From NCBI GenBank assembly GCA_020637615.1, contig JACKKC010000007.1:1-64000 (forward strand): 64,000 bases of DNA. The letters are read 5' to 3'. Position 1 is the first letter of the stretch, and each line of letters starts with the position of its first letter. Both the position numbers and the translations under genes were made by a program. Below, piece by piece: positions 17,727 to 26,443 of the stretch. This DNA is from Rhodovulum sp. (lineage in GTDB: Bacteria > Pseudomonadota > Alphaproteobacteria > Rhodobacterales > Rhodobacteraceae). The notes below the pieces were generated by a model, which was not told the origin of the DNA, searched no databases, and saw only the letters and a list, made by a program, of their open reading frames with translations.

Positions 17727-19144
17727 AATCTGTCCCCGATCAGGAATTCGGCGGCGCGGTCGAGGCGGATATGGGGCGGCCCGTCGCCCGGCGCCAGCGT
17801 CAGCCGCGGCGGCGCGAAGCGCGTCACGCGATAGGCCGCATCCGCCCAGTCGTCCGCGCCCCGCCGCGCCGGCGCGAGCAGCGCCGCGGGATCGTCGGGC
17901 AGGCGGCCGGGATAGAGCGCGACCTCCGAGCCGTCCTCGAGGCTGCGCCCGCGCACGATCCCGACCTCGCGGCCGTCGCGGGTCACGGTCTGCTCGACGG
18001 TGGCGCGCAGGCTGGCGATGGCCAGCGCCCGGGTCTCGGCGCCGCGGAACCGCGCCCGCGCCTTGGCGTCGGTGAGCAGCGCCTCGGTGATCGCGGTCAG
18101 CTGCGCGTGCTGGGTATGATGCAGGTAATCGGCCTTGGTGGCGGCGAAGAGGATGCGGTCGATGCGCCGCCCGAGCAGCGGTGCGAGCCAGGAATTCCGC
18201 CCCGGCCGGAAGCAGGTCAGGATGTCGGCCATGGCGCCGCGCAGATCCTCCACCGCCCGCGGGCCGTCGTGGATGGCGCCGAGCGCGTCCACCAGCACCA
18301 CCTGCCGGTCGAGCCGGGCGAAATGGTTGCGGAAGAACGGCGCGACGACCACGCGCTTGTAGGCCTCATAGCGCCGCTCGAAGGCGCGCCAGAGCGAATT
18401 GCCCGGCGTGCGCGCCGGCCGCGGCAGCGGCGAGAAAGTGAGCGCCGGCGAGCCTTCCAGATCCCCCGGCATCAGGAAGCGCCCCGGGGCAACGCTGGAG
18501 AGGCCGGCGGCACGCGCGGCGGCGAGATAGGCGGTGAAATCCGCCGCCAGCCCGCGGGCCGCGGCCTCGTCGAGCGGCGCGGCGGGATCGCAGGCCTCGA
18601 TCCGGGCTAGCCAGGCGTCCGACTGCGCGGCGCGCGCCGGCGCCCGCGCGGTGGCGATGGCGGCCGCGGACCAATCCGTGAAGGAGAGGTTCATCAGCGG
18701 CAGGTCGAGCAGCCATTCGCCGGGATAATCGACGATGTCGAGATGCACGACCGTGGGCCCCGCGAGGCCCGTCAGCAGCCCGCGCCGGGCGACGCGCAGC
18801 GAGAGGCGCAGCGTCGAGATCGACCGCGTGCTCTCGGGCCAGTGCGGCTCGGGCCCGGCGAGCGCCGCGAGATGATCCTCGAAGGCGAAGCGCGGCAGGG
18901 TGTGGTCGGGCTGCGGCTGGAGATAGGCGGTCTCGATCCGGCCTTCCGCGGCGGCGCGCAGCTGCGGCATGCGGCCGCGCTCGATGAGATTGGCGACGAG
19001 CGAGGTGATGAACACCGTCTTGCCGGCCCGGCTGAGCCCGGTCACCCCGAGGCGGATCACCGGATCGAAGAGCGCCGAGCCGAGGTCCTCGACGGTGTCC
19101 TCGATCCTGCGGCCGATCCGGTCGGTCAGGCGGTAGAGATCCAA
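17723..19144 (-). CDS. YcjX-like P-loop GTPase (DUF463)
   Basis: A 473-residue predicted nucleotide-binding protein of the YcjX/DUF463 family. The P-loop is GLSRAGKT (residues 36-43) within VTGLSRAGKTVFITSLVANLIERGRMP. Later family blocks include LDIVDYPGEWLLDLPL (switch region) and ILFAATKADYLHHTQHAQL, an NKXD-like guanine motif. It forms a coupled operon with the TIGR01620 membrane protein. The likely site is the inner face of the membrane. The start is the first ATG, and a longer frame is not available. Confidence 0.9.
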   Translation of the reverse strand: MDLYRLTDRIGRRIEDTVEDLGSALFDPVIRLGVTGLSRAGKTVFITSLVANLIERGRMPQLRAAAEGRIETAYLQPQPDHTLPRFAFEDHLAALAGPEPHWPESTRSISTLRLSLRVARRGLLTGLAGPTVVHLDIVDYPGEWLLDLPLMNLSFTDWSAAAIATARAPARAAQSDAWLARIEACDPAAPLDEAAARGLAADFTAYLAAARAAGLSSVAPGRFLMPGDLEGSPALTFSPLPRPARTPGNSLWRAFERRYEAYKRVVVAPFFRNHFARLDRQVVLVDALGAIHDGPRAVEDLRGAMADILTCFRPGRNSWLAPLLGRRIDRILFAATKADYLHHTQHAQLTAITEALLTDAKARARFRGAETRALAIASLRATVEQTVTRDGREVGIVRGRSLEDGSEVALYPGRLPDDPAALLAPARRGADDWADAAYRVTRFAPPRLTLAPGDGPPHIRLDRAAEFLIGDRL

Positions 19145-19279
19145 GGCCCGGTTTCTCCCGTGTCGCGTCCGGGACCTGACCTATGGGCTTTGCCGGCCGG
19201 CTACAACTGTGCCGCCGCGCGCAGGGGCGGCCGCGACCGGATGCGCATGCGCCCCGGGCACATCCGGCGGCAGGGAAGG

Positions 19280-19311
19280 AAAAAACGCCGCGATCCTCGC
19301 GGACGCGGCGT
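19280..19311 (-). terminator. Rho-independent terminator of the SOS small-protein gene
   Basis: On the minus strand an 8-bp stem (ACGCCGCG with CGCGGCGT, 19304-19311 and 19285-19292) is followed directly by TTTTTT (19285-19280). This is the best terminator in the window. It ends the short transcript that starts near 19514, about 80 bases after the small gene's stop. Confidence 0.85.
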
Positions 19312-19391
19312 CAGGTTGCAGGGCTTTCCCGGCGGATGCGCCGGGAGGGGAGGCAGTCCCGCGAAGCACACTGCGGGCAGGCAGATCCGGT

Positions 19392-19514
19392 TCAGGCGAG
19401 GGCGGGCAGGCAGAAGAGCACGACGATCGCGGCGCAGAGCCCGGCCAGTCCGAGGGCTTCGCGTGCCAGCACCGCCGGATCGGCGGTCAGGAAGCGATGA
19501 GCGATATCCTGCAT
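19392..19514 (-). CDS. 40-residue single-span membrane protein, SOS-controlled
   Basis: A 40-codon gene encoding MQDIAHRFLTADPAVLAREA, then a hydrophobic C-terminal helix (LGLAGLCAAIVVLFCLPALA). AGAGGGA lies about 10 bases before the ATG. The protein has one membrane segment ending at the C-terminus and a short cytosolic N-terminus of about 19 residues. Two LexA-type operators lie in the 104 bases upstream, and a strong terminator lies downstream, so it is a complete single-gene SOS unit. In Caulobacter the SOS-induced inner-membrane peptide SidA blocks division. By layout this protein could have a similar role, but sequence identity to SidA is not evident. It is too short for most gene callers. 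Confidence 0.75.
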   Translation of the reverse strand: MQDIAHRFLTADPAVLAREALGLAGLCAAIVVLFCLPALA

Positions 19515-19540
19515 GGCATGTTCCCTCTTTGAGCCAAGAT

Positions 19541-19555
19541 GTTCCGTTAATGTTC
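19541..19555 (-). promoter_or_regulatory. LexA operator 1
   Basis: GTTCCGTTAATGTTC on the plus strand is an exact GTTC-N7-GTTC direct repeat, the alphaproteobacterial LexA box. It lies 27 bases before the start of the 40-residue gene, where it would overlap the promoter. Confidence 0.85.
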
Positions 19556-19588
19556 CGACATTGTTTACGATCTGTCAAGCATGTTCTG

Positions 19589-19603
19589 GAACAGAAAGGG
19601 AAC
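19589..19603 (-). promoter_or_regulatory. LexA operator 2
   Basis: GAACAGAAAGGGAAC is an exact GAAC-N7-GAAC, the reverse complement form of the LexA box. Read on the minus strand it gives GTTC-N7-GTTC. It stands 33 bases from operator 1 and in the opposite orientation, just beyond the recG stop. Confidence 0.85.
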
Positions 19604-19617
19604 ATTAGCCGGCCGGG

Positions 19618-21708
19618 CTAACCCACCGAAAGCATTCGGATCGCCCGTTCGCGCTCCAGGAGGTACAGGAGGACTCGCATGGCGCGGCCGCGCGGCGAGG
19701 TCAGCTCGGGGTCCTGGGCGAGCAGCAGCCGCGAATCGTCCTGGGCGGTGCGCATCAGCTCGGTCTGGGTCTCGACATCGGCGATGCGAAACCGCGGCAG
19801 GCCCGATTGCTGCACGCCGAGCAGATCCCCCGCGCCGCGCAGGCGCAGGTCCTCCTCGGCGATGGCGAAGCCGTCCTCGGTGGCGCGCATGATCTCCAGC
19901 CGCGCCCGCGCCGTCTCGCCGAGCGGCGGGTCGTAGAGCAGCAGGCAGGAGGATTGCGCCGCGCCGCGCCCGACCCGGCCGCGGAGCTGGTGCAATTGCG
20001 ACAGGCCGAAGGCATGGGCGGCCTCGATCACCATGATCGAGGCATTGGGCACGTCGACCCCGACCTCGATCACCGTCGTCGCGACCAGGAGCCGCAGCCG
20101 CCCGGCGGAGAAATCGGCCATGGCCGCGTCCCGCTGCGCCGGCGGCAGCTGCCCGTGCACCAGCCCGACCTTTTCGGGGCCGAAGACCGCGGCGAGCGCG
20201 CGGAAGCGCTCCTCGGCCGCGGCCATCTCCGCGGTCTCCGATTCGTCGACCAGCGGGCAGACCCAATAGGCCTGCCGTCCCTCCGCGATGGCCCGGCCGA
20301 GATGCTCGATCACCTCGCCGGTGCGCCCCGAGGAGACCAGCACCGTCTCGACCGGCTTGCGGCCCGGCGGCTTCTCGTCGAGCACCGAGGCATCCATGTC
20401 GCCGTATTGCGCGAGCGCGAGGCTGCGCGGGATCGGCGTCGCGGTCATGACGAGGATGTCGGGCGCCCGCCCCTTGGCGCCGAGTTCCATGCGCTGGCGC
20501 ACGCCGAAGCGATGCTGCTCGTCCACCACCGCGAGCCGAAGGTCGGCGAAAGCCACCTCCTTCTGGAAGAGCGCGTGGGTCCCGACCATGATCGCCGTCT
20601 CGCCGGCGGCCAGCGCCGCGAGCTTGGCCGCGCGCTCGGCGCCCTTGACGCGCCCGGTCAGCAGGTCCAGCCGCACCCCGGCGGCCTCCGCCAGCGGCGC
20701 CAGCGCGGCGCGATGCTGACGCGCAAGGATCTCGGTCGGCGCCATCATCGCCGCCTGGCCGCCGGCCTCGACGCAGGCGAGCATGGCGAGGAAGGCGACC
20801 AGCGTCTTGCCCGCGCCGACGTCGCCCTGGAGCAGCCGGTTCATCCGGAGCGGCGAGGCCATGTCGGCGATGATCTCCTCCACCGCGCGGGTCTGGGCGC
20901 CGGTGGGAGCATAGGGCAGGGCGGCGAGCACCTTCGCCCGGAGCCGCCCGTCGCCCCGGGTGGCGAAGCCCTTGGCGCGCTTCACCTTCTGCCGCGCCAG
21001 CGCCAGCGTCGCCTGATGGGCGAGCAATTCGTCATAGGCCAGCCGCTCGCGGGCGGGCGCCCCCGGCAAGAGATCCCGCGGCCCCTCCGGCGCATGGGCG
21101 GCGCGGATCGCCGCCTGCCAGGCGGGCCAGCCGCGCTTCGCCAGCAGCCCCGGCTCGATCCATTCGGGCAGGGCGGGGGCGCGCGCGACCGCGTCGCGGG
21201 CGGCGCGGGTCATCGCGCGCAGGCTCAATCCCTGCGTCAGGGGATAGACCGGCTCGAAGGCCGGCAGGTCTGCCGCCCCGCCCGGCATCAGCACATGGTC
21301 GGGATGGACCATCTGCGCCAGCCCGTCGAAGATCTCCACCCGGCCCGAGACGATGCGCCGCTGGCCTGCCGGGAAGGTGCGCCGCATCCAGTCTTCCTGC
21401 GCATGGAAATAGACCAGCAGGAACTCGGTCCGCGCATCGCGCACATGGATGCGATAGGGCCGCCCGCGCGCGCTCGGCGGCTGGTGCAGGCCGATCTCGA
21501 CCTCGACCGTGGCCACCCCCGGCAGAACCGCCTCGCGGATCGAGCCGCGCAGCGTGCGGTCCACGCCCCCGACCGGCAGCGTCAGGAGCAGATGCGCCGG
21601 CCGGGTGATCTCGAGCTTCTCGAAAAGGCGCATGGTCTTGGGGCCGACCCCGTCCAGCGCGGTCAGATCGGCGAAGAGTGGAAAGAGGATCTCGGGGCGT
21701 CCGCTCAT
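19618..21708 (-). CDS. recG: ATP-dependent DNA helicase RecG
   Basis: Branch-migrating helicase that remodels stalled forks and recombination intermediates. The 696-residue protein has the N-terminal wedge domain (LTALDGVGPKTMRLFEKL, QMVHPDHVL), and helicase motifs I (LLQGDVGAGKTLVAFLAML, near residue 300), Ia (APTEILARQH), II (VVDEQHRFGVRQR), III (VMTATPIPRSLALAQYGD) and VI (QLRGRVGRG). The C-terminal TRG-like end ERAIRMLSVG is complete. The ATG at 21708 gives the standard N-terminus. The LexA boxes lie after its stop, so they do not control recG itself. Confidence 0.97.
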   Translation of the reverse strand: MSGRPEILFPLFADLTALDGVGPKTMRLFEKLEITRPAHLLLTLPVGGVDRTLRGSIREAVLPGVATVEVEIGLHQPPSARGRPYRIHVRDARTEFLLVYFHAQEDWMRRTFPAGQRRIVSGRVEIFDGLAQMVHPDHVLMPGGAADLPAFEPVYPLTQGLSLRAMTRAARDAVARAPALPEWIEPGLLAKRGWPAWQAAIRAAHAPEGPRDLLPGAPARERLAYDELLAHQATLALARQKVKRAKGFATRGDGRLRAKVLAALPYAPTGAQTRAVEEIIADMASPLRMNRLLQGDVGAGKTLVAFLAMLACVEAGGQAAMMAPTEILARQHRAALAPLAEAAGVRLDLLTGRVKGAERAAKLAALAAGETAIMVGTHALFQKEVAFADLRLAVVDEQHRFGVRQRMELGAKGRAPDILVMTATPIPRSLALAQYGDMDASVLDEKPPGRKPVETVLVSSGRTGEVIEHLGRAIAEGRQAYWVCPLVDESETAEMAAAEERFRALAAVFGPEKVGLVHGQLPPAQRDAAMADFSAGRLRLLVATTVIEVGVDVPNASIMVIEAAHAFGLSQLHQLRGRVGRGAAQSSCLLLYDPPLGETARARLEIMRATEDGFAIAEEDLRLRGAGDLLGVQQSGLPRFRIADVETQTELMRTAQDDSRLLLAQDPELTSPRGRAMRVLLYLLERERAIRMLSVG

Positions 21709-21925
21709 GGCGCGACTCAAAGCGAGCCGCCGCGCCGGATCAACCGAATTCGCCCGCGTCCCGCATGTGCCCCGCCCCGCGGCGGGATGCGCCCAGGCGG
21801 TGGGCCCGGCAAAAAGTTTGCCGAATCCCGTTGCAGCCCGCCGCCGCAGCGCTGAGAATGGATCCGATGGCATCCCGTCGGGGGGGTGCGATTTCTTGCG
21901 GAGATGTCGAATCCATGGGGGCCAA

Positions 21926-24097
21926 ATGAGCGATCCGGTTACCGAACTGCCTTCGAACGGCCGCGTGACGCGGGCCGACCTCCGGGTCGCGCCGGAACTG
22001 GCCGCCTTCGTCGAGAACGAGGCCCTGCCGGGAACCGGAGTGGATGCGGCGGCCTTCTGGAAGGGGCTCGCGGCGCTGGTGCGGGATTTCGGGCCGCGGA
22101 ACGCCGCCCTTCTGGCCCGGCGCGACGAACTGCAGGCCGCGATCGACGCCTGGCACCGCGAGGAGCGCGGCGGGCGCGAGGCCTACAAGGCCTTCCTCGC
22201 GGAGATCGGCTACATGCTGCCCGAGGGCGAGCCCTTCACCATCGAGACCGAGAACGTCGATCCCGAGATCGCGCTGGTGCCCGGGCCGCAGCTGGTGGTG
22301 CCGATCACCAATGCCCGCTTCGCGCTCAATGCGGCCAATGCCCGCTGGGGCAGCCTCTACGACTGCCTCTACGGCACCGACGCCATGGGCAGCGAGCCGC
22401 CCTCGGGCGCCTACGACCGCGGCCGGGGCGCGCGGGTGGTGGCGCGGGCGCGGGTCTTCCTCGACGAGGCCTTCCCGCTCGCCGGGACCAGCCACGCCGA
22501 TGCGCGGCGCTACCACGTGCGCGGCGGGGAGCTCCTTGTCGACGACATGCCGCTGGTCGAGCCGGAGAAGTTCATCGGCTACCGCGGCCATCCGCGGGCG
22601 CCGGAATCGGTGCTCCTGCGCAACCACGGGCTGCATGTGGAGCTCGTCTTCGACCGCACCCATCTGATCGGCAGCCGCGACCAGGCGGGGCTCGCCGACG
22701 TGCGGCTCGAGAGCGCGATGTCGGCGATCATGGATCTGGAGGATTCGGTCGCCTGCGTCGATGCCGAGGACAAGGTCGGCGCCTACCGCAACTGGCTCGG
22801 GCTGATGAAGGGCGACCTCGTCGAGACCTTCCAGAAGGGCGGCGCGCAGGTGATCCGCCGCCTGAACCCGGACCTGACCTTCACCGCGCCCGAGGGCGGC
22901 GAGGTCACGGTCAAGGGCCGGGCGCTCCTGCTGGTGCGCAACGTCGGCCACCTGATGACCAATCCCGCGATCCTCGACGCCGACGGCGGCGAGGTCTTCG
23001 AGGGGCTGATGGACGCGATGGTGACCGTGCTCATCGCCATGCACGACCTCAGGAAGACCAAGGGCCCGCGCAACTCGGTCACCGGCTCGGTCTATGTGGT
23101 CAAGCCCAAGATGCACGGCCCCGACGAGGTGGCCTTCGCCGACGCGGTCTTCGGCCATGTGGAATCGGTGCTGGGGCTGCCGCGCTATACCGTCAAGCTC
23201 GGGATCATGGACGAGGAGCGGCGCACCAGCGTCAACCTCAAGGAATGCATCCGTGCCGCGAAGCACCGGGTGGTCTTCATCAACACCGGCTTCCTCGACC
23301 GGACCGGCGACGAGATCCACACCTCGATGGAGGCCGGGCCCTTCAGCCGCAAGGACTTCATCAAGCGCAAGGGCTGGATCATCGCCTACGAGAACCAGAA
23401 CATGGACATCGGCCTGGAATGCGGCCTCTCCGGCCGCGCCCAGATCGGCAAGGGCATGTGGGCGGTGCCGGACCGGATGGCGGCGATGCTGGAGACCAAG
23501 ATCGAGCATCCCAAGGCCGGGGCGAACTGCGCCTGGGTGCCGAGCCCGACGGCGGCGACGCTGCATGCGCTGCACTACCACAAGATCGACGTCTTCGCGG
23601 TGCAGGCGGCGCTCAAGAAGGGCGGCCGGCGCGCCTATGTCGATTCGCTCCTGGAGATCCCGATCGCGAGCTACCGCAAGTGGGCGCCCGAGCAGATCCG
23701 CCGCGAGGTCGAGAACAACGCGCAGGGCATCCTCGGCTACGTGGTGCGCTGGATCGACCAGGGCGTCGGCTGCTCGAAGGTGCCCGACATCAACGACGTG
23801 GGCCTGATGGAGGACCGCGCCACCTGCCGCATCTCGGCCCAGCACATCGCCAACTGGCTGCACCACGGCGTGGTGGACAAGGACCAGGTGATGGAGATCA
23901 TGCAGCGCATGGCCGAGGTCGTGGACCGGCAGAACGCCGGCGATCCCGCCTACCGGCCCATGGCGCCCGGCTTCGACGGCATCGCCTTCCGCGCCGCCTG
24001 CGACCTGGTCTTCGAGGGAACCACGCAGCCCTCGGGCTATACCGAGCCGATCCTGCACGCCCGCCGGCGCGAGCTCAAGGCGCACGCGGGCGACTGA
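21926..24097 (+). CDS. glcB: malate synthase G
   Basis: Condenses glyoxylate with acetyl-CoA to malate in the cytosol. The protein has 723 residues, the same as E. coli GlcB. Seen are NARWGSLYDCLYGTDAMG, the Mg-binding IMDLEDSVACVDAEDKVGAYRNWLGLMKGDL, the long KGPRNSVTGSVYVVKPKMHG loop, and the C-terminal LHHGVVDKDQVMEIMQRMA with the catalytic Asp of the family. The ATG at 21926 was chosen because the MSDPVTELPSNGRV start is followed at once by the conserved domain. It precedes the 3-dehydroshikimate dehydratase by 149 bases on the same strand. Confidence 0.96.
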   Translation: MSDPVTELPSNGRVTRADLRVAPELAAFVENEALPGTGVDAAAFWKGLAALVRDFGPRNAALLARRDELQAAIDAWHREERGGREAYKAFLAEIGYMLPEGEPFTIETENVDPEIALVPGPQLVVPITNARFALNAANARWGSLYDCLYGTDAMGSEPPSGAYDRGRGARVVARARVFLDEAFPLAGTSHADARRYHVRGGELLVDDMPLVEPEKFIGYRGHPRAPESVLLRNHGLHVELVFDRTHLIGSRDQAGLADVRLESAMSAIMDLEDSVACVDAEDKVGAYRNWLGLMKGDLVETFQKGGAQVIRRLNPDLTFTAPEGGEVTVKGRALLLVRNVGHLMTNPAILDADGGEVFEGLMDAMVTVLIAMHDLRKTKGPRNSVTGSVYVVKPKMHGPDEVAFADAVFGHVESVLGLPRYTVKLGIMDEERRTSVNLKECIRAAKHRVVFINTGFLDRTGDEIHTSMEAGPFSRKDFIKRKGWIIAYENQNMDIGLECGLSGRAQIGKGMWAVPDRMAAMLETKIEHPKAGANCAWVPSPTAATLHALHYHKIDVFAVQAALKKGGRRAYVDSLLEIPIASYRKWAPEQIRREVENNAQGILGYVVRWIDQGVGCSKVPDINDVGLMEDRATCRISAQHIANWLHHGVVDKDQVMEIMQRMAEVVDRQNAGDPAYRPMAPGFDGIAFRAACDLVFEGTTQPSGYTEPILHARRRELKAHAGD

Positions 24098-24246
24098 GAA
24101 AGGGGGTGCCCCGGCATGGCCACCGCGGCCGATGCCGCTTTGGACGCGGCCCCGCCCGGCCCGACAGGGGCGAGCGGGGCGGGGCGATGGCGCGTCGCGA
24201 ATCGCGCGCGCGGATCCCCCCGGGGGCCGTGCGCGGATAGGGCGCC

Positions 24247-26100
24247 ATGAAATACGCGATCGCCACGGTCTCGCTCGGCGGCACGCTTCCCGAGAAGCTG
24301 GCCGCCATCGCCGCGGCGGGCTTCGCCGGCGTCGAGATCTTCGAGGCCGACGTGCTGGCTCACGAAGGCACGCCGGCCGAGATCGGGCGCATGGTGCGCG
24401 ATCGCGGGCTCGAGATCGTCGCCTTCCAGCCCTTCCGCGACTTCGAGGGCATGCCCGAGCCGCAGCGGTCCCGCGGCTTCGAGCGCGCGAGGCGCAAGTT
24501 CGCGCTGATGAACGAGCTCGGCGCCGGCGCCATCCTCGTCTGCTCGAACGTCTCGCCGCTCAGTCTCGGCGGCATCGACCGGGCGGCGGCGGATCTGCGC
24601 GAGCTCGGCGAGGTCGCCGCCGGCTTCGGCATCGACGTGGGCTTCGAGGCGCTCGCCTGGGGCCGGCACGTCTCGGACTACCGCGATGCCTGGGAGATCG
24701 TGCGCCGCTCCGACCATCCCCGCGTCGGGCTGATCCTCGACAGCTGGCACATGCTGGCGCGGGGGCTCGCACCGGACGCGGTGCGCTCGATCCCCGCCGA
24801 TCGCATCACCTTCGTCCAGCTCGCCGATGCGCCGAAGCTCGAGATGGACCTGCTGCAATGGTCGCGGCATTTCCGCAGCTTCCCCGGCCAGGGCGACCTG
24901 CCGCTCGACGCCTTCATGGAGGCGGTGATCGCCACCGGCTACGACGGCTGGCTCAGCCACGAGATCTTCAACGACCGCTTCCGCATGACCTCGCCCCGGC
25001 GCATCGCCGAGGACGGGGCGCGCTCGCTGATCTGGCTCGAGGACCGGCTGCGCCCCGGCAGGCTGCCGCCGCGGGTGGTGCCCGAGGCGGTGGAATGGAT
25101 CGAGTTCGCGCTGTCGGAAGAGGATGCCGCGGATCTGGGGCGGCTCCTGACCGAGCTCGGCTTCGCGCTCACCGGCCGGCATCATTCCAAGCAGGTGACC
25201 CGCTACAGCCAGGGCGCGATCAACCTGGTGCTCAACACCGAGCCCGAGGGCTTCGCCCATTCGCAGCAGATCGTGCACGGGGCCTCCGTCGCCGCGATCG
25301 GGATCCGGGTCGGCGACGCGCAGGCCGCGCGCGCCCGCGCCGAGGCGCTGCACATGTCCGCCTTCCGCCAGAAGGTGGATCCGGGCGACCTGGAGATCCC
25401 GGCCATCCGCGGCGTGGGCGGGGCGCTGCTCTGCTTCACCGATGCGCGGTCCGAGCTCGCGCGCGTCTGGAGCATCGAGTTCGAGCCGACCGGTGCGGCG
25501 CCCTCGGCGGTCCTGACCGGGATCGACCACGTGGCGCAGTCCATGTCGACCGGCGAGATGCTCAGCTGGCGGCTCTTCTACCTCTCGCTCTTCGACTTCG
25601 AGACGACGCCGCTGGTCGAGGTGGTCGATCCCGCCGGGATCGTCGAGAGCATGGCCCTGCAGAACCCGGCGCGCAGCCTGCGCATCTGCCTCAACGCGAG
25701 CGCGGCGGGAAACACGCTCAACTCCCGCTTCCTGGCGGAATTCTTCGGCGCCGGGGTGCAGCACATCGCCTTCGCCACCGACGACATCTTCGCGGCGGCG
25801 CACAAGGCCCGGGAGGCCGGGCTCGAAATGCTGGCGATCCCGGAGAACTACCACGACGATCTCGAGGCGCGGTTCGCGCTCGACCCCGCCATGCTCGACG
25901 AGATGCGCGCGCTCGGCATCCTCTACGACGAGGACGAGACCGGCCGCTATTTCCAGATCTACACGCGCGCGTTCAAGGACCGGTTCTTCTTCGAGATCGT
26001 CCAGCGCGAGGGCTACGACGGCTTCGGGGCAGCGAACGCCCCCATCAGGCTCGCGGCCCAGGCGCGGGTCGCGCGTCCGCCGACGATCCCGCGGTCCTGA
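24247..26100 (+). CDS. quiC: bifunctional-looking 3-dehydroshikimate dehydratase (TIM barrel + HPPD-like domain)
   Basis: A 617-residue two-domain protein. Residues 1-280 form an AP-endonuclease/xylose-isomerase-like TIM barrel (MKYAIATVSLGGTLPEKLAA, VGFEALAWGRHVSDYRDAW, VGLILDSWHML, GWLSHEIFND), as in AsbF/QuiC dehydratases that convert 3-dehydroshikimate to protocatechuate. Residues 290-600 resemble 4-hydroxyphenylpyruvate dioxygenase (VEFALSEEDAADLGRLLTEL, GIDHVAQSMSTGEMLSWRLF, GVQHIAFATDDIFAAA, FFEIVQREGYDGFGAANA), including two histidines and the late glutamate of a vicinal oxygen chelate site. The same fusion is known in Pseudomonas QuiC. The protocatechuate genes follow immediately, which supports this role. 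Confidence 0.9.
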   Translation: MKYAIATVSLGGTLPEKLAAIAAAGFAGVEIFEADVLAHEGTPAEIGRMVRDRGLEIVAFQPFRDFEGMPEPQRSRGFERARRKFALMNELGAGAILVCSNVSPLSLGGIDRAAADLRELGEVAAGFGIDVGFEALAWGRHVSDYRDAWEIVRRSDHPRVGLILDSWHMLARGLAPDAVRSIPADRITFVQLADAPKLEMDLLQWSRHFRSFPGQGDLPLDAFMEAVIATGYDGWLSHEIFNDRFRMTSPRRIAEDGARSLIWLEDRLRPGRLPPRVVPEAVEWIEFALSEEDAADLGRLLTELGFALTGRHHSKQVTRYSQGAINLVLNTEPEGFAHSQQIVHGASVAAIGIRVGDAQAARARAEALHMSAFRQKVDPGDLEIPAIRGVGGALLCFTDARSELARVWSIEFEPTGAAPSAVLTGIDHVAQSMSTGEMLSWRLFYLSLFDFETTPLVEVVDPAGIVESMALQNPARSLRICLNASAAGNTLNSRFLAEFFGAGVQHIAFATDDIFAAAHKAREAGLEMLAIPENYHDDLEARFALDPAMLDEMRALGILYDEDETGRYFQIYTRAFKDRFFFEIVQREGYDGFGAANAPIRLAAQARVARPPTIPRS

Positions 26101-26443
26101 CGGGGCGACCCGTCCCGATCCTCAACCGACAGGGAAGCTGCTCCCCCATCTCCCTGCGGCCAATGCCTCCGGGCGACCCGAGCGGCAGGGCGCTACGGTC
26201 GCAGGAAGCGACATCGGTCAGATGCACCTCGAACCGGCACCAGCGAGGCACGGCCTCGCGCCGGTTCGTCGGCAGGAGCGCGCGGATTTGTCCTTGCCAA
26301 ATCCGCGAAGAGTAGACGGTGCCGCCAGAGAAACGGGCACCGGTCCGAAGCGACTACCCGGAGACCGTGTGAGATGCGCAGCGTCATCGCACATCCCGCC
26401 CATGTTTCCTGTAGGCCTCAACCGGCCACGGTCCGACCGGCGT
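26101..26443. other. 343-base region between convergent quiC and pcaQ
   Basis: No gene is supported here. It contains repeat copy B (26231-26307). The first 120 bases and the last 130 show no clear hairpin with a T tract, so the repeat may be what ends both transcripts. Confidence 0.5.
26231..26307 (+). repeat. intergenic nested-hairpin repeat, copy B
   Basis: The first hairpin is GAACCGGC (26231-26238), ACCA, GCGAGGC, loop ACG, GCCTCGC, GCCGGTTC (26260-26267). Both the outer 8-bp and inner 7-bp arms pair perfectly. After GTCGGCAGGAG comes a second perfect 10-bp hairpin, CGCGGATTTG (26281-26290), loop TCCTTGC, CAAATCCGCG (26298-26307). Copy C has both hairpins with identical arms and an identical second loop. 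Confidence 0.85.

Noticed and set aside
19618..21708. recG as the target of the two LexA boxes
   Set aside because: The boxes lie after the recG stop on the minus strand and before the small membrane-protein gene, so they cannot drive recG.
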